Part shown: positions 1 to 5,388 of the stretch, one piece after another
Position numbering within the stretch: position 1 is the stretch's first letter
How the letters are laid out: every line of letters starts with the position of its first letter
NCBI GenBank assembly: GCA_947442095.1
Contig: CANEVG010000227.1
Coordinates: forward strand, 1-6,111
Reading direction: 5' to 3'
From: Sphingomonadaceae bacterium
Lineage (GTDB): Bacteria > Pseudomonadota > Alphaproteobacteria > Sphingomonadales > Sphingomonadaceae
Length of the DNA stretch: 6,111 nucleotides
Notes under the pieces: generated by a model
What the model saw: the letters and a program-made list of their open reading frames with translations, nothing else
Told to the model about the DNA's origin: nothing
The model's database searches: none
Made by a program: the position numbers and the translations under genes

Positions 1-654
1 GATCACTTCTGCGCGGCGCATCCGGAAAACGGCGTGGCAGCGACGATCCGGAGCACGCTGGCCCGGCGGCTGGAAATCCGCTTGCTGGAGGCCGAGGGGC
101 CGGGGCACGTCTGGTTCGAGGACCGCCTGACTTATGACAACGCGCGGCTCTGCGAAGCGCTGATCCGCACCGGGTACGCTGCCGGGGAGGCGCATCTTGC
201 AGATGCGGGCCTGCGCAGCCTGCGCTGGCTCATGGGCGTGCAAACTTCCCCTGCCGGACATTTTCGCCCGGTTGGATCGGAAGGGTTCATGCTGGCGCGC
301 ACGCCCCCCCTGCCCTTTGACCAGCAACCGCTGGAAGCCGCCGCGACCATCGCCGCTTGCGCGGCGGCACAGCGCATCCAGCCTGGCGGCAACTGGCATA
401 CCGAGGCCGCGCGGGCCTTTGCATGGTTTCTGGGAGACAACGATCTCGCCATCCCGCTGGTCGATCTGGCCGATGGCAGCTGCCGCGATGGACTGCACCC
501 TGATCGCGCAAACGAAAACCGGGGCGCGGAGTCGGTGCTATATTGGCTACTCGGCCTTGCCGACATGCGCGGCATGGACGCCGAATTCGTGCAAGGGGTG
601 GGTCCCAGGGCTGCTACACGGCTGACTGCGCCGCTTTCGCGGCTGCTCGCTTAA
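1..654 (+). CDS. Glycosyltransferase-associated protein, C-terminal helical domain (5' end outside window)
   Basis: The frame is open from base 1, so this is the last 217 residues of a longer protein; the GTG at 34 is probably internal. No glycosyltransferase motif lies in the visible part. What is seen is an alpha-helical segment with aromatic and acidic motifs: WFEDRLTYDNARL at visible residues 38-50, FDQQPLEA at 106-113, and a DGLHPDR...ENRGAES stretch at about 163-178. These resemble the (alpha/alpha)-toroid C-terminal part of proteins that pair a family-1-type glycosyltransferase with a GH130 partner. The stop is 7 bases before the GH130 start, and the AAGGA ribosome site of the next gene overlaps this stop, which implies an operon and coupled translation. 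Likely role (inference): cytoplasmic handling or synthesis of a mannose-containing glycan. The glycosyltransferase half is assumed from family context; a stand-alone toroid enzyme is possible. Confidence 0.65.
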   Translation, partial: DHFCAAHPENGVAATIRSTLARRLEIRLLEAEGPGHVWFEDRLTYDNARLCEALIRTGYAAGEAHLADAGLRSLRWLMGVQTSPAGHFRPVGSEGFMLARTPPLPFDQQPLEAAATIAACAAAQRIQPGGNWHTEAARAFAWFLGDNDLAIPLVDLADGSCRDGLHPDRANENRGAESVLYWLLGLADMRGMDAEFVQGVGPRAATRLTAPLSRLLA

Positions 655-661
655 GGATGCC

Positions 662-1948
662 ATGAAGCCCACTCCGTTCTTCAATCGCCAGGCCCTGCAT
701 CTTTTGCCCGACCCCTCGCGCGTCGTCGTCCGACCTTTCCGGCCTTCGGTGGAGCCGCGCAATCTCAATGATCTTGACAAGACCCGCGCAAACCACATCG
801 TCGATAGAGTTATGGCCTTGCCCGAACCGGAAGTGCATGCGCTGCTGAAGGCAACGCTTGACAACTTCGATGGCCGGCACCGCAATCTCCTCGCCAAGTT
901 CGAAACCCGCGCCCGCCAGATGGAAACGGTGTTCGACAGCCATGCCAATTTCTCGCGCGAGCAGTGCCAACTCGTTGGCGCGTATTTTATGCACGAATAC
1001 AGCTTCGAGGCGGCAGCGCTGTTCAACCCTAGCATCGTGCCCCATCCGGACCAATCGGGCCTGCGCGAGGGCTGCGGCCGCTTCGTGCTGAGCGTGCGCG
1101 CGGTGGGCGAAGGCCATGTCTCCTCGCTCACCTTCCGCTCCGGGGTGATCGCTGCGGATGGCACGGTGATGATCGACCCGCCAGCCCGTCTTGCCAGTGT
1201 GCCTGATGTGACCGCGCGGGTGGGAGACCGGCTGACGCTGGCGTTCAACCCGGCGAGCGACATCAGCGAGCGGGTGATCTTTCCCGTCACCGACAGCCAG
1301 TCCAACGGGATCGAGGACGCGCGCTTTGTGGCGTTTGAAGACGGGGGCGAAACCACCTACTACGCGACGTATACGGCCTATAGTGGCCGCGACATCCGCT
1401 CGGAACTTCTGGAAACCAAGGATTTTGTAACCTTCCGCATGATGCCGCTGGAAGGCCCGGCGGCGCGCAACAAGGGCATGGCGCTGTTTCCAAGGCTCAT
1501 CGATGGCCGTTATGCGATGATCGCGCGGCATGACAACGAAAACCTGCACCTGATCCTGTCGGACGATCTTGGCAGCTGGGGCCTTGGCAAGGTTGTGTTG
1601 GGGCCGCGCTTCCCGTGGGAATTCGTGCAGATCGGCAATTGCGGTTCCCCCATCGAACTGGACGAGGGCTGGCTGCTGTTCACCCACGGGGTCGGCCCGG
1701 TGCGGCGCTATGCGATCGGCGCGGTGCTGCTCGACAAGGCCGATCCCACGCGCGTGCTGGCGCGCAGCCACGAGCCCTTGATCCAGCCGGAGAAGTCGGA
1801 GCGCGAGGGCTATGTGCCCAATGTGGTCTATACTTGCGGGGCGATGCGATTGGGTGAGCGGATCGTGCTGCCCTATGCTATCTCCGATACGTTCTCGACT
1901 TTCGCGACGGTCAGGATCGATGCCCTGTTGCGGCAACTGAAAGGCTGA
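662..1948 (+). CDS. GH130-family glycoside phosphorylase/glycosidase
   Basis: A 428-residue protein with the five-bladed beta-propeller pattern of glycoside hydrolase family 130, whose members cleave beta-mannosides by phosphorolysis or hydrolysis. Visible motifs are SSLTFRSG (154-161), GIEDARFV (216-223, where D219 matches the family's catalytic Asp in its E-D-P-R-like motif), NKGMALFPR (270-278), ARHDNENL (288-295), GNCGSPIELDEGWLLFTHG (325-343) and EGYVPNVVYTCGAM (382-395). Residues 1-115 form a helical N-terminal extension not found in the shortest family members. There is no signal peptide, so it is probably cytoplasmic. The ATG at 662 has AAGGA (653-657) at 4-base spacing and sits 7 bases after the upstream stop. 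Relatives have often been misnamed in databases, for example as 'pesticidal protein'. I cannot settle phosphorylase versus hydrolase or the exact substrate; K271, R278 and H290 lie where phosphate-binding basic residues would be expected. The pairing with a glycosyltransferase-like protein suggests a mannan or mannosylated glycan pathway. Confidence 0.85.
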   Translation: MKPTPFFNRQALHLLPDPSRVVVRPFRPSVEPRNLNDLDKTRANHIVDRVMALPEPEVHALLKATLDNFDGRHRNLLAKFETRARQMETVFDSHANFSREQCQLVGAYFMHEYSFEAAALFNPSIVPHPDQSGLREGCGRFVLSVRAVGEGHVSSLTFRSGVIAADGTVMIDPPARLASVPDVTARVGDRLTLAFNPASDISERVIFPVTDSQSNGIEDARFVAFEDGGETTYYATYTAYSGRDIRSELLETKDFVTFRMMPLEGPAARNKGMALFPRLIDGRYAMIARHDNENLHLILSDDLGSWGLGKVVLGPRFPWEFVQIGNCGSPIELDEGWLLFTHGVGPVRRYAIGAVLLDKADPTRVLARSHEPLIQPEKSEREGYVPNVVYTCGAMRLGERIVLPYAISDTFSTFATVRIDALLRQLKG

Positions 1949-2031
1949 AGGCCGTTCAGGCCGCCTGCAGGGTAAGGGACACATGCCCGCAGGGTTTGCG
2001 AAATGGGGGAACGGGTTTGGGCACGGCGACG

Positions 2032-3168
2032 ATGGCAAGGCGGAGCGCGATGCTGCTGGGCGCAAGCCTTGCGCTGTCTGCGTGCGCCACGATCCAGCGC
2101 GAACCGTTTGGCGAGTTGCAGCAGGCCGAGGCCACCATTCCGGGCATGCCCCAGGCCCGCTTCTGGGCCGATGCGCCAGGAGCCGCACGGCTGATGGCCC
2201 CGGCCTTTGCTGCGGCCAATGGTGAGCGTTCAATGCTGGCACTTTCTGGCGGATCGGACAACGGCGCCTATGGCGCGGGCCTGCTGAACGGCTGGACCAG
2301 ATCTGGCACGCGGCCGGAGTTTGCCATCGTCACGGGCGTCAGCACGGGCGCGCTCATCGCGCCGTTCGCGTTTCTGGGGCCGGATCAGGACAGCACGCTC
2401 GAACGGCTGTTCACAACGATTTCGGGCAAGACCATCTACAAGAACCGCTTTCCGATCGTGATCCCGTTTTCGCCGAGCATTGCCAGCACCAAGCCGTTGG
2501 CGAAGATGATCGGCGTGGTAATGACCGACGCGCTGATCGACCGCATCGGGCGCGAGCATGCGCGCGGGCGGCGGCTATTTGTGGGCACGGCGAACCTTGA
2601 TGCGCAGCGCATGGTGATCTGGAACATGGGCGCGATTTCCGCCAGCGCCGCGCCGGGCCGCTACGCCCTGTTCCGGCAAATCCTGCTTGCCTCTTCCGCC
2701 ATCCCGGCGTTCTTCCCGCCCGTAATGATCCAGGCCGAAGCGGGTGGCCGCACGATCAGCGAAATGCATGTCGATGGCGGCACCACCGCGCAAGTTCTGA
2801 CCCTGCCCGACGCGGCCATCGTGGCGGACCGGGTGCCCAACACGGCAAAGCCGTTGCATATTTACATGGTGGTGAACAACAAGCTCAACGGCGAGTTCAA
2901 GCTGGTCAAGCCGCGCACCGTGCCCATCGCCAGCCAGGCGATCTCGCTCAACATGCGCCGCTCGATGGCGGGCGCGGTCAACCTCAGCTACCTTTATGCC
3001 AAGTCCCACGGGGTGGATTTCAACCTCAGCTTCATCGACAAGGACTACCCCGCTTCCGACCACGACCTGTTCGACACCGCGTTCATGCGCGGGCTGTTCC
3101 AACATGGCCTGAAGCTTGGCGAGACAGGCACATTCTGGGCGAAGCAGCCGCCCGATCAGGACGAGTAG
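2032..3168 (+). CDS. Patatin-like phospholipase, predicted lipoprotein
   Basis: A 378-residue serine lipid acyl hydrolase of the patatin family. The oxyanion-hole motif GGSDNGAYGAG is at 73-83, the nucleophile elbow GVSTG at 102-106 (Ser104), and the catalytic Asp in VDGG at 247-250 (Asp248), so the Ser-Asp dyad is complete. From ATG 2032 the N-terminus has two arginines, a hydrophobic run and a lipobox LSAC with Cys18. This predicts a signal-peptidase II lipoprotein; Ala at +2 fits outer-membrane sorting. The start is uncertain. ATG 2032 has only a poor ribosome site, whereas an in-frame TTG at 2017 lies 6 bases after GGGGGA (2005-2010) and would add five residues before the same signal. A further in-frame TTG at 1996 is less likely. 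It lies 83 bases after the GH130 gene with no clear terminator between them, so it may be co-transcribed. Likely role (inference): phospholipid or lipid ester hydrolysis at the envelope; substrate unknown. Confidence 0.88.
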   Translation: MARRSAMLLGASLALSACATIQREPFGELQQAEATIPGMPQARFWADAPGAARLMAPAFAAANGERSMLALSGGSDNGAYGAGLLNGWTRSGTRPEFAIVTGVSTGALIAPFAFLGPDQDSTLERLFTTISGKTIYKNRFPIVIPFSPSIASTKPLAKMIGVVMTDALIDRIGREHARGRRLFVGTANLDAQRMVIWNMGAISASAAPGRYALFRQILLASSAIPAFFPPVMIQAEAGGRTISEMHVDGGTTAQVLTLPDAAIVADRVPNTAKPLHIYMVVNNKLNGEFKLVKPRTVPIASQAISLNMRRSMAGAVNLSYLYAKSHGVDFNLSFIDKDYPASDHDLFDTAFMRGLFQHGLKLGETGTFWAKQPPDQDE

Positions 3169-3170
3169 CG

Positions 3171-3195
3171 GGAACTTTCAGCCCCTTGTGCGGTT
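3171..3195 (+). promoter_or_regulatory. EcfG-type general stress promoter (candidate)
   Basis: GGAAC at 3171-3175 is followed after 16 bases by GGTT (3192-3195). This fits the alphaproteobacterial EcfG consensus GGAAC-N16/17-cGTT except for G in place of the less conserved C. It starts 3 bases after the patatin stop and would give a transcript start near 3202, about 50 bases before the ATG of the small membrane gene at 3254. No terminator separates it from the patatin gene, so read-through could add to expression. Confidence 0.6.
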
Positions 3196-3253
3196 TTAAC
3201 CGGTGACGGGAGTGCCGAAATCTGGCCTCCCCCAATCCCGGGGAACACCATCC

Positions 3254-3445
3254 ATGCCGCTCATCAATATCATCATCGCCCTGATCCTCATCGGCGTCGG
3301 CCTCTGGGCGATCAACGCTTATGTGCCCATGGACAGCAAGATCAAGGGCATCCTCAACGCGCTGATCGTGATCGTCGTGCTTGTGTGGCTGCTGCAGGTG
3401 TTCGGCATCATGGGTGACCTCACTTCGATTCGCGTTGACAAGTAA
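3254..3445 (+). CDS. Small two-helix membrane protein, Thivi_2564-like
   Basis: A 63-residue hydrophobic protein with transmembrane helices at about 3-22 and 33-51, joined by a short polar turn containing YVPMDSKIK (23-31). The C-terminal tail ends in TSIRVDK. The pattern of MPLI start, WxINxYxPMDxKIKxILN core and VWLLQxFG second helix matches the small inner-membrane family named after Thivi_2564, whose function is unknown. The start is ATG 3254, with GGGGAA (3240-3245) as ribosome site at 8-base spacing. An in-frame start at 3203 would add a polar leader that destroys the family's N-terminus. It is the first gene after an EcfG-like promoter and is 11 bases from the next small membrane gene, so a two- or three-gene stress operon is likely. 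Family assignment is from memory of the motif pattern. Confidence 0.75.
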   Translation: MPLINIIIALILIGVGLWAINAYVPMDSKIKGILNALIVIVVLVWLLQVFGIMGDLTSIRVDK

Positions 3446-3456
3446 GGCGCGCGGAC

Positions 3457-3618
3457 ATGCTCGGCACCATTCTCGTCATCGTCCTCATCGTGTTTCTGCT
3501 CGGCGGCTTCAACGGCAAGTTCGGCGGCTATGGCTACGGCTATGGCAATGGCGGGGTCAGCGTGATCGGCGTTGTCCTGATCGTGGTTGTGATCCTGCTG
3601 CTGACAGGCCGAATTTAG
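3457..3618 (+). CDS. DUF3309-like tiny membrane protein
   Basis: A 53-residue protein. It opens with MLGTILVIVLIVFLLGG, has a glycine/tyrosine turn (KFGGYGYGYGNGG, 21-33), and closes with a second hydrophobic helix ending in LLLTGRI. The MLGTIL start, aromatic-glycine middle and LLxGRI end are the layout of the DUF3309 family, small membrane proteins of unknown function common in alphaproteobacteria. The ATG at 3457 lies 11 bases after the preceding stop, with AAGG at 3444-3447 overlapping that stop. It is short enough to be missed by length-filtered gene callers. Position between two EcfG-like promoters suggests stress-linked expression (inference). Confidence 0.75.
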   Translation: MLGTILVIVLIVFLLGGFNGKFGGYGYGYGNGGVSVIGVVLIVVVILLLTGRI

Positions 3619-3622
3619 AAAC

Positions 3623-3647
3623 GGAACCTTTCCGCTGCAGGCGTGTT
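3623..3647 (+). promoter_or_regulatory. EcfG-type promoter for the CsbD-like gene (candidate)
   Basis: GGAAC at 3623-3627 is followed after 16 bases by TGTT (3644-3647), the same geometry as the match at 3171. It begins 4 bases after the stop of the DUF3309-like gene and would start transcripts near 3655, about 40 bases before the CsbD ATG. The gene therefore may have its own stress promoter besides read-through from upstream. The -10 has T in place of the consensus C. Confidence 0.5.
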
Positions 3648-3695
3648 TCCCGAACAAGCAGCACGACAATCGCGCGGCCGCACCGGAGACCACCA

Positions 3696-3878
3696 ATGGG
3701 CGAATTCATCGACAAGGCCAAGGGCACTGCCAACGAAGCCATCGGCAAGGCCAAGGTCGCGCTCGGCAAAGAGACCGAAAGCCCCGAGCTGATCGCCAAG
3801 GGCCTTGCGCAGGAAGCCAAGGGCAAGACCGAGAAGATCATCGGTGAAGCCAAAGGCCTGCTGGGCGACAAGATTTAA
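3696..3878 (+). CDS. CsbD-like stress protein
   Basis: A 60-residue, very hydrophilic, Lys/Ala/Glu-rich protein with no signal or membrane segment. It has two similar halves, DKAKGTANEAIGKAK (6-20) and QEAKGKTEKIIGEAKG (39-54), a pattern typical of the CsbD family. CsbD was first seen as a sigma-B-dependent general stress protein in Bacillus subtilis; the molecular function of the family is not known. The ATG at 3696 has GGAGA (3685-3689) at 6-base spacing. It follows an EcfG-like promoter, which agrees with a stress role, and closes the three-gene small-protein cassette. The gene is followed by a region of hairpins rather than another gene. Confidence 0.88.
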   Translation: MGEFIDKAKGTANEAIGKAKVALGKETESPELIAKGLAQEAKGKTEKIIGEAKGLLGDKI

Positions 3879-3885
3879 TCCCCTA

Positions 3886-3902
3886 CGGACCGCACTGGTC
3901 CG
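3886..3902 (+). repeat. Short hairpin downstream of CsbD-like gene
   Basis: Perfect 6-bp inverted repeat CGGACC/GGTCCG around a 5-base loop GCACT, starting 7 bases after the CsbD stop. It has no T-run, so it is not a standard Rho-independent terminator; it could protect the mRNA 3' end. It runs into an 8-bp palindrome CGGATCCG (3901-3908). Confidence 0.4.
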
Positions 3903-3964
3903 GATCCGTCGCATCGACGACCGACTGCGGCTTACGACCCCGCAATATCGGATCGCGGCGAACA

Positions 3965-3998
3965 GGTGCCCGCTTACCCACCCTCCCGGGCGGGCACC
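3965..3998. repeat. 9-bp perfect inverted repeat
   Basis: GGTGCCCGC (3965-3973) and GCGGGCACC (3990-3998) pair perfectly across a 16-base C-rich loop. It stands 4 bases before the larger hairpin at 4003-4043, so the two would form neighbouring stem-loops. Role unknown: RNA 3'-end structure or protein-binding site. Confidence 0.45.
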
Positions 3999-4002
3999 AG
4001 AC

Positions 4003-4043
4003 TGGCCTGCCATCCCGTGCCATGCGCCCGGGACGGCAGGCCA
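4003..4043 (+). terminator. Strong stem-loop, possible terminator of the CsbD transcript
   Basis: TGGCCTGCC (4003-4011) pairs with GGCAGGCCA (4035-4043). After one A/C mismatch, TCCCG (4013-4017) pairs with CGGGA (4029-4033), leaving an 11-base loop. That gives 14 pairs. The following bases, ATTTCGTTCG, are only moderately T-rich, so efficiency as a Rho-independent terminator is uncertain. It lies 124 bases after the CsbD stop and about 185 bases before the kinase start, a sensible place to isolate the two units. Confidence 0.45.
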
Positions 4044-4127
4044 ATTTCGTTCGTCCTGCCCGATCTGGTGCAATCCCTTCGAGAAACCATGCAAGTCCCG
4101 CAGCCTGCCATGCTAAACTTCTCATGC

Positions 4128-4208
4128 CGTGCTGGCGCATTCCACTATGCCAGCGGGCACGCTGAAGGAGATTCAGTGCCGAGGGTGGGCTGCGATGGGC
4201 AGGCCCAC
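4128..4208 (+). promoter_or_regulatory. Structured leader upstream of the kinase gene
   Basis: Two stem-loops precede the kinase. The first uses GCTGGC (4131-4136) with GCCAGC (4149-4154), extended by CGT/ACG at 4128-4130/4159-4161 across a GGGC bulge; it ends just before a strong AAGGAG (4165-4170). The second uses GTGGGC (4185-4190) with GCCCAC (4203-4208) and ends 7 bases before the kinase's AAAGG ribosome site (4216-4220). The arrangement could tune translation. I see no convincing promoter; TAAACT at 4114-4119 with a TG extension is a weak -10 candidate without a -35. Confidence 0.3.
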
Positions 4209-4229
4209 ATATCCCAAAGGCCTGACTGA
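4176..4229 (+). CDS. Possible 17-residue leader peptide coupled to the kinase
   Basis: A GTG at 4176 stands 5 bases after AAGGAG (4165-4170), the best Shine-Dalgarno sequence near the kinase. It opens a 17-codon frame (VPRVGCDGQAHISQRPD) whose TGA at 4227-4229 overlaps the kinase ATG as TGATG. The kinase frame itself is blocked upstream by a TGA at 4223, so this strong site cannot serve the kinase directly. The layout is what translational coupling by a leader peptide would look like. The peptide resembles nothing I know, and chance is a real alternative for so short a frame. Confidence 0.3.
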   Translation: MPRVGCDGQAHISQRPD

Positions 4230-5284
4230 TGGACCAGCCGCGCGATAGCGAACAGATACTGATCGGCACGCCCGGGGAGAAGGCGGGGACGCAGGGCACT
4301 CTTGCCTTCGCGCTGATCATTGCCTCGGAAACACCGCTCGTGCTGCTTGATCACGCGCTCGGTGTCGTGGTGGCCAGCGCCTCGTTTTACCGCACTTTCG
4401 GACTTGCACAGCCCCTTTTGGGCCGCGCAGTGTTTGCAGAAATGGGCGGCGGCGAATGGTCAAGGCCCCAGCTCAGCGCAATGCTCCACGCGATTGCCGA
4501 GGGCAGCCCGGCGATCGAGGCCTATGAGATGGATCTCGTGCGGCCGGGTTTGCCTGTATGCCACCTGCTGCTGAGTGCGCACCTGCTCGATTACCAGGGC
4601 GCAGCAAGCGACACCCGGATCGTGCTGGCAATTAGCGATGTGACTGCGACACGCGCGGCAGACAAGCTCAAGGACGATCTGCTGCGCGAGAAGCAGCTCC
4701 TGATGCAGGAACTACAGCACCGCGTCGCCAACAGCTTGCAAATCATCGCCAGCGTGCTCATGCAGAGCGCGCGCAAGGTCAATTCAGACGAGACGCGCGG
4801 CCATCTTAGCGATGCGCACAGCCGGGTAATGTCCATCGCCACGCTGCAGAAGCAGCTGGCCATGACGCAGGAAGGCGAGGTGGAGCTGCGCGGTTACTTT
4901 ACGCAGCTGTGCCGCAGCATTGGTGCCTCGATGATCCCCGATCCGGGCTTCCTATCGCTCACCGTCACGGCCGACGACACCAAGGTCGAGGCCCGCGTAT
5001 CGCTCAGCCTCGGACTTATCGTGACCGAATTGGTGATCAATTCGCTCAAGCACGCCTTCCCTGGCGGCGCGCGCGACGGGCGGATCACGGTCGATTTCAG
5101 GTCGGTCGGCACCGGCTGGACACTGGCGGTGGCAGACAACGGCGTTGGCTTCCCGGCGGAGGACGAGGGCGGCAATCCGGGACTTGGCACCGGCATTGTC
5201 GAGGCGCTCGCGACGCAGCTCAATGCCCGTATGGAAATCCGCCATGAAAGCCCGGGCTCGACCGTTTCGATCGTTCACGATTGA
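4229..5284 (+). CDS. HRXXN (HisKA_2-type) sensor histidine kinase
   Basis: A 351-residue kinase with no membrane segment. Residues about 30-140 look like a PAS-type sensory domain, ending in a typical LAISDVTATRAADK exit helix. The dimerisation/phosphotransfer helix carries ELQHRVANSLQ (161-171) with His164 as phosphate acceptor; HRVAN is the HRXXN signature of the HisKA_2/HWE-like class. The ATP-binding domain has an N-box (ELVINSLKHAFPGG, 267-280), a G1 box (DNGVGFP, 303-309) and a G2 box (GLGTG, 318-322). All key residues are present, so it should be active. The ATG at 4229 is the first possible start, since a stop lies at 4223 in frame; AAAGG (4216-4220) gives 8-base spacing. There is no response regulator beside it. 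In sphingomonads, kinases of this class phosphorylate PhyR or small single-domain regulators of the general stress response, so a signalling role there is plausible but inferred. The ligand is unknown. Confidence 0.9.
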   Translation: MDQPRDSEQILIGTPGEKAGTQGTLAFALIIASETPLVLLDHALGVVVASASFYRTFGLAQPLLGRAVFAEMGGGEWSRPQLSAMLHAIAEGSPAIEAYEMDLVRPGLPVCHLLLSAHLLDYQGAASDTRIVLAISDVTATRAADKLKDDLLREKQLLMQELQHRVANSLQIIASVLMQSARKVNSDETRGHLSDAHSRVMSIATLQKQLAMTQEGEVELRGYFTQLCRSIGASMIPDPGFLSLTVTADDTKVEARVSLSLGLIVTELVINSLKHAFPGGARDGRITVDFRSVGTGWTLAVADNGVGFPAEDEGGNPGLGTGIVEALATQLNARMEIRHESPGSTVSIVHD

Positions 5285-5294
5285 TCTTATTTTT
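5267..5294 (+). terminator. Rho-independent terminator over the kinase stop codon
   Basis: TCGATCG (5267-5273) pairs with CGATTGA (5278-5284) around the tetraloop TTCA, giving 7 pairs with one G-T wobble. TCTTATTTTT (5285-5294) follows directly as a U-tract. The stem includes the kinase stop codon TGA (5282-5284). The stem is short and AT-containing, but the T-run is the best in the window. Confidence 0.55.
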
Positions 5295-5296
5295 CC

Positions 5297-5322
5297 GGAA
5301 CTTTGCTGGTCTTCACAGGGTT
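5297..5322 (+). promoter_or_regulatory. EcfG-type promoter for the RcnB-like gene (candidate)
   Basis: GGAAC at 5297-5301 is followed after 17 bases by GGTT (5319-5322), within the allowed EcfG spacing. It begins 2 bases after the terminator T-run. Transcripts would start near 5330, leaving a leader of about 60 bases before the ATG at 5389. Like the match at 3171, the -35 continues as GGAACTTT and the -10 is GGTT. Confidence 0.55.
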
Positions 5323-5366
5323 ACCCGATCACCCTTGCGGATCTCTGCAAGGCGAAACGGCGCGGA

Positions 5367-5388
5367 TGGCGCGCCACGGGAATTTCCC
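5367..5388. repeat. Two adjacent palindromes before the RcnB-like start
   Basis: TGGCGCGCCA (5367-5376) is a perfect 10-bp palindrome. GGGAATTTCCC (5378-5388) is an inverted repeat with 5-bp arms that ends at the base before the ATG. The GGGAA arm (5378-5382) is also the only ribosome-site candidate, so pairing or protein binding here could limit translation or transcription. Neither is known to me as a named operator. Confidence 0.35.

Noticed and set aside
1944..1996. Small inverted repeats after the GH130 stop (CTGAA/TTCAG at 1945-1959; CTGCAGGG with CCCGCAG)
   Set aside because: Stems are only about 5 pairs or need bulges, and no T-run follows, so I do not call a terminator.
614..2242. 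542-codon open frame on the - strand opposite the GH130 gene
   Set aside because: It is antisense to a gene with clear GH130 motifs, has low-complexity Arg/His/Ala-rich composition and no domain. Long antisense frames are expected at this GC content.
2575..3105. 176-codon - strand frame opposite the patatin gene
   Set aside because: A shadow of the patatin coding frame; the translation is Arg/His/Val-rich with no family resemblance.
3242..3265. GGAAC just before the Thivi_2564-like start as another EcfG site
   Set aside because: No GTT lies 16-18 bases downstream, and the bases are better explained as the ribosome site.
3381..3878. 165-codon + strand frame joining the small-gene region with CsbD
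   Set aside because: Only its last 60 codons are protein-like (CsbD). The upstream part is out of frame with two better membrane genes and Arg/Cys-rich.
3696..3878. Internal repeat in the CsbD-like gene as a duplication or CRISPR-like repeat
   Set aside because: The two halves are related at protein level as is usual in the CsbD family, without the exact DNA repeats or spacers of an array.
4109..4120. TGCTAAACT as an extended -10 promoter for the kinase
   Set aside because: Only four of six -10 positions match and no reasonable -35 lies 16-18 bases upstream.
3966..4175. Longer + strand frame (87 codons in all) ending at the kinase ATG
   Set aside because: It starts inside an inverted repeat and crosses the strong stem-loop, and its upstream part has no ribosome site. 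Only the last 17 codons, after AAGGAG, are kept as a weak leader-peptide candidate.
3615..4320. Two overlapping - strand frames (3615-4094 and 3883-4320) across the CsbD gene and the gap
   Set aside because: They overlap the CsbD-like gene or the kinase start and have no recognisable domain and no convincing ribosome site; Pro/Arg/Gly-rich translations look non-coding.
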